Assembly: GCA_041159745.1 (NCBI GenBank)
Contig: JBEAXP010000188.1
Location: 1-17,435 of the forward strand
Source: Casp-actino8 sp041159745
GTDB taxonomy: Bacteria; Actinomycetota; Acidimicrobiia; Acidimicrobiales; Ilumatobacteraceae
Direction: 5' to 3'
Length of the DNA stretch: 17,435 bases
Part shown: piece by piece, positions 16,024 through 17,435 of the stretch
How the letters are laid out: each line of letters starts with the position of its first letter
Numbering within the stretch: the first letter of the stretch is position 1
Notes under the pieces: generated by a model
Told to the model about the DNA's origin: nothing
The model's database searches: none
What the model saw: the letters and a program-made list of their open reading frames with translations, nothing else
Program-made: the position numbers and the translations under genes

Positions 16024-16404
16024 TCACACGACGAGCGTTCCGAGAACCCGACGCACCTCGGCGATGTGGCGTTCGACTCGGCTGCGCTGGCCAGCCGGAA
16101 CGACCTCATGAGCCACCACTTCGGTCCGGCTACCCGGGCCATTGGCCCCGCGGAAGAACCGTCGACGAACCTCGCCGATCACCACCACTTCGGAACCGGC
16201 CTTGAGTTTCTCGAGTTCGGCGACCCGGCGCGGATCGACCACGGTGACCGGCGCCGACCGGCGGGCGCCTTCGTCGGAATCGGTGGTGACTTCGAGCGTG
16301 ACGGCCGTACTGCCGGACGCGAGTTCGCGCCACACCGGATCGCTGCTGAGTGAGCCGTGGAGAACGACGATGTTGTTCACGAGAGACGTGAATGAAGTTG
16401 CCAT
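16024..16404 (-). CDS. Short SSB-like OB-fold protein
   Basis: A 126-residue protein resembling the single-stranded DNA-binding protein family. N-terminal NNIVVLHGSLSSDPVWRELASGSTAVTLEVTT (10-41) follows the SSB beta1-beta2-beta3 pattern (N-x-V-x-L-x-G, DP-x-R, sG-x-x-V). LKAGSEVVVIGEVRRRFFR (67-85) corresponds to the next OB strands. It lacks the long linker and the acidic DDDIPF-type tip that main SSB proteins use to recruit repair factors, so it is probably a paralogue rather than the replicative SSB. The ATG (16402-16404) is chosen where homology begins; the frame continues to 16500 over the TPR-like gene. It lies 22 nt after the TPR-like gene, likely in one operon. Confidence 0.7.
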   Translation of the reverse strand: MATSFTSLVNNIVVLHGSLSSDPVWRELASGSTAVTLEVTTDSDEGARRSAPVTVVDPRRVAELEKLKAGSEVVVIGEVRRRFFRGANGPGSRTEVVAHEVVPAGQRSRVERHIAEVRRVLGTLVV

Positions 16405-16426
16405 GCCCCAGAGTGGGACAACGGCG

Positions 16427-17435
16427 TCAGAGCGAGGCGAGACGATCGGCGACGTCGGCGTAGTCGCGATCGTGAACGGCGACGCGGCGGAACATCTCAC
16501 GCGCCTTGGGCACGTTGCCGGCGCGGTCGTACAGATCGGCGAGCACGTACCACTGCTTCAAGTGGAACGGGCGGACGCGACGCGGAATGGCCGCGGTCTT
16601 CTCCATCATCGAGATGGCACCGCGGAGGTCGCCTCGCTCGGCCAGCGAGCCGGCGGCCACGATGCGTCCCTCAGCCATGATGTCGTGGGCCGGCGAGACC
16701 TCGCGGATCTCCTGCCAGATCTCGTCGACTTTCGCCCACCGGCGAAGCGCGCGGTAGCAGTCGGCCAGAACCGGAAGGTCTTCCACCCGACCGCGCAACG
16801 AGCGGGCGATCTCCAGGGCGGCGGCGGCTTCGCGCCACTTACCGAGGCGATAACTCGACAAGCCGAGAACCTCGTGCACCGCGGCGACGTGTCCCATTTC
16901 CTTCATGAGCGAGCGGGCGATTCGGCGCGCGTCGGTGAAGCGGTCGGCTTCGAGCGCGACCTGGGCCTGCAGGAGCCTCTCGCTCAGGCGGGCGGCCCGA
17001 CGAGGTTCGAGGGTCTCCTCGACCGTCGCCTTGACCGTCGGGTCGAGTTCACCGGTGGGCTCACGACGAGTCTTGGCTCGTGTGGCCCGCTCAGTGGCTT
17101 CCACCGCCGCTTCGCGCACGGTCGGACCTTCGTCGATCCATTGTTCGGGTTCGCGTTCGACGCGCGTGGGTTCGAGATCCTTGCGGGCGGTACCGGCGCC
17201 ACGGGCACGCACCGCGCGGCGGCGACGTTCGGCCTCGTTGCGCGGTTCGCGTTCTTCGGCCTCGAAACGGCGGGGAGCCACGCGACGATCATCCGAGCGT
17301 GACGGGGAACGACCACCCGGACGGTCACCGGTGCGACCACCCGGACGACCAGTTGGGCGACCGGCGGGACGACCAGTTGGGCGACCGGCGGGACGACCCG
17401 GACGATCGTCGTCGTCCCGGCGTCGTGCGCGGGGC
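16427..17435 (-). CDS. TPR-like repeat protein with Arg/Gly/Pro-rich N-terminus (5' end beyond window)
   Basis: The reading frame stays open to the right edge, so the true start lies outside; about 336 codons are visible. The C-terminal part, positions about 16430-17000, is helical and Ala/Leu/Arg-rich, with TPR-like helix pairs such as LLQAQVALEADRFTDARRIA, VLGLSSYRLGKWREAAAALE and WYVLADLYDRAGNVPKAREM. It probably forms a protein-binding solenoid. Before it come an Arg/Glu-rich charged linker and then, nearest the edge, GRPA/GRPT repeats and a DDDD run, a low-complexity head like those of RNA- or nucleic-acid-binding proteins. A GTG at 17279-17281 could be a start, but the coding pattern and repeats continue upstream. 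No signal peptide can be judged. It probably heads the SSB-like gene operon. Function unknown. Confidence 0.7.
   Translation of the reverse strand, partial: PRARRRDDDDRPGRPAGRPTGRPAGRPTGRPGGRTGDRPGGRSPSRSDDRRVAPRRFEAEEREPRNEAERRRRAVRARGAGTARKDLEPTRVEREPEQWIDEGPTVREAAVEATERATRAKTRREPTGELDPTVKATVEETLEPRRAARLSERLLQAQVALEADRFTDARRIARSLMKEMGHVAAVHEVLGLSSYRLGKWREAAAALEIARSLRGRVEDLPVLADCYRALRRWAKVDEIWQEIREVSPAHDIMAEGRIVAAGSLAERGDLRGAISMMEKTAAIPRRVRPFHLKQWYVLADLYDRAGNVPKAREMFRRVAVHDRDYADVADRLASL
17333..17401. repeat. 12-nt tandem repeat array encoding GRPx tetrapeptides
   Basis: Five 12-nt units of the plus-strand form RCGACCNNNNGG follow each other from 17333 to 17392, then a shortened 9-nt unit. 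Within this, 17345-17392 is a perfect duplication of a 24-nt block (two units). Read on the minus strand in frame they encode alternating GRPT and GRPA. The in-frame period means copy-number change would lengthen or shorten the protein without a frameshift. Confidence 0.85.

Noticed and set aside
17333..17401. Possible CRISPR-like short repeats at the right edge
   Set aside because: Units are 12 nt with no unique spacers and remain in frame within a coding region; this is a protein tandem repeat.

Overview
The window comes from a high-GC Gram-positive bacterium of the Actinomycetota, plausibly class Acidimicrobiia. Three things point there. Coding is very dense, with G/C-rich third positions and frequent GTG starts. 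The gene order HAD phosphatase - tlyA - nadK - recN - pyrG - NUDIX - xerD and scpA - scpB - rluB is one remembered from mycobacterial chromosomes. Several genes start 6-7 nt after a TANNNT hexamer, as leaderless actinobacterial transcripts do. The class assignment is an inference, because no rRNA gene or other definitive marker is present. The region is core chromosome: there are no tRNAs, insertion sequences, prophage genes or CRISPR arrays, and no gap between genes exceeds 100 nt.

Layout, left to right. (1) Positions 1-3525, minus strand: a tight operon scpA - scpB - rluB - tyrA - aroA (aroA runs off the left edge). It combines the kleisin complex that partners SMC, an rRNA pseudouridine synthase, and two steps of aromatic amino acid synthesis. 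(2) Positions 3607-4596, plus strand: trpS, divergent from scpA across a short mirrored promoter region. (3) Positions 4597-6177, minus strand: a sortase-like transpeptidase fused to three surface-type beta repeats, with its own apparent leaderless promoter. (4) Positions 6202-13862, minus strand: HAD phosphatase - tlyA - nadK - recN - pyrG - NUDIX hydrolase - xerD - HD hydrolase. The genes are joined mainly by 4-nt ATGA/GTGA overlaps, broken only by an 86-nt gap before pyrG that holds a promoter-like hexamer and a hairpin over the pyrG ribosome binding site. (5) Positions 13901-15091, plus strand: a DUF1015 protein. (6) Positions 15098-17435, minus strand: a TPR-like protein (open at the right edge), a short SSB-like protein, and a class I fructose-bisphosphate aldolase.

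The genes cover chromosome organisation and repair (scpA, scpB, xerD, recN, ssb-like), ribosome and tRNA function (rluB, tlyA, trpS), nucleotide and cofactor supply (pyrG, nadK, NUDIX), aromatic amino acids (tyrA, aroA), central carbon metabolism (aldolase) and the cell surface (sortase). The least ordinary items are the repeat-bearing sortase, the HD protein coupled to xerD, the DUF1015 protein with a DGHHRY motif, the Arg/Gly/Pro repeat head of the TPR-like protein, the pyrG leader hairpin, and the recurrent leaderless promoter motif. I did not find a convincing new multi-gene system.
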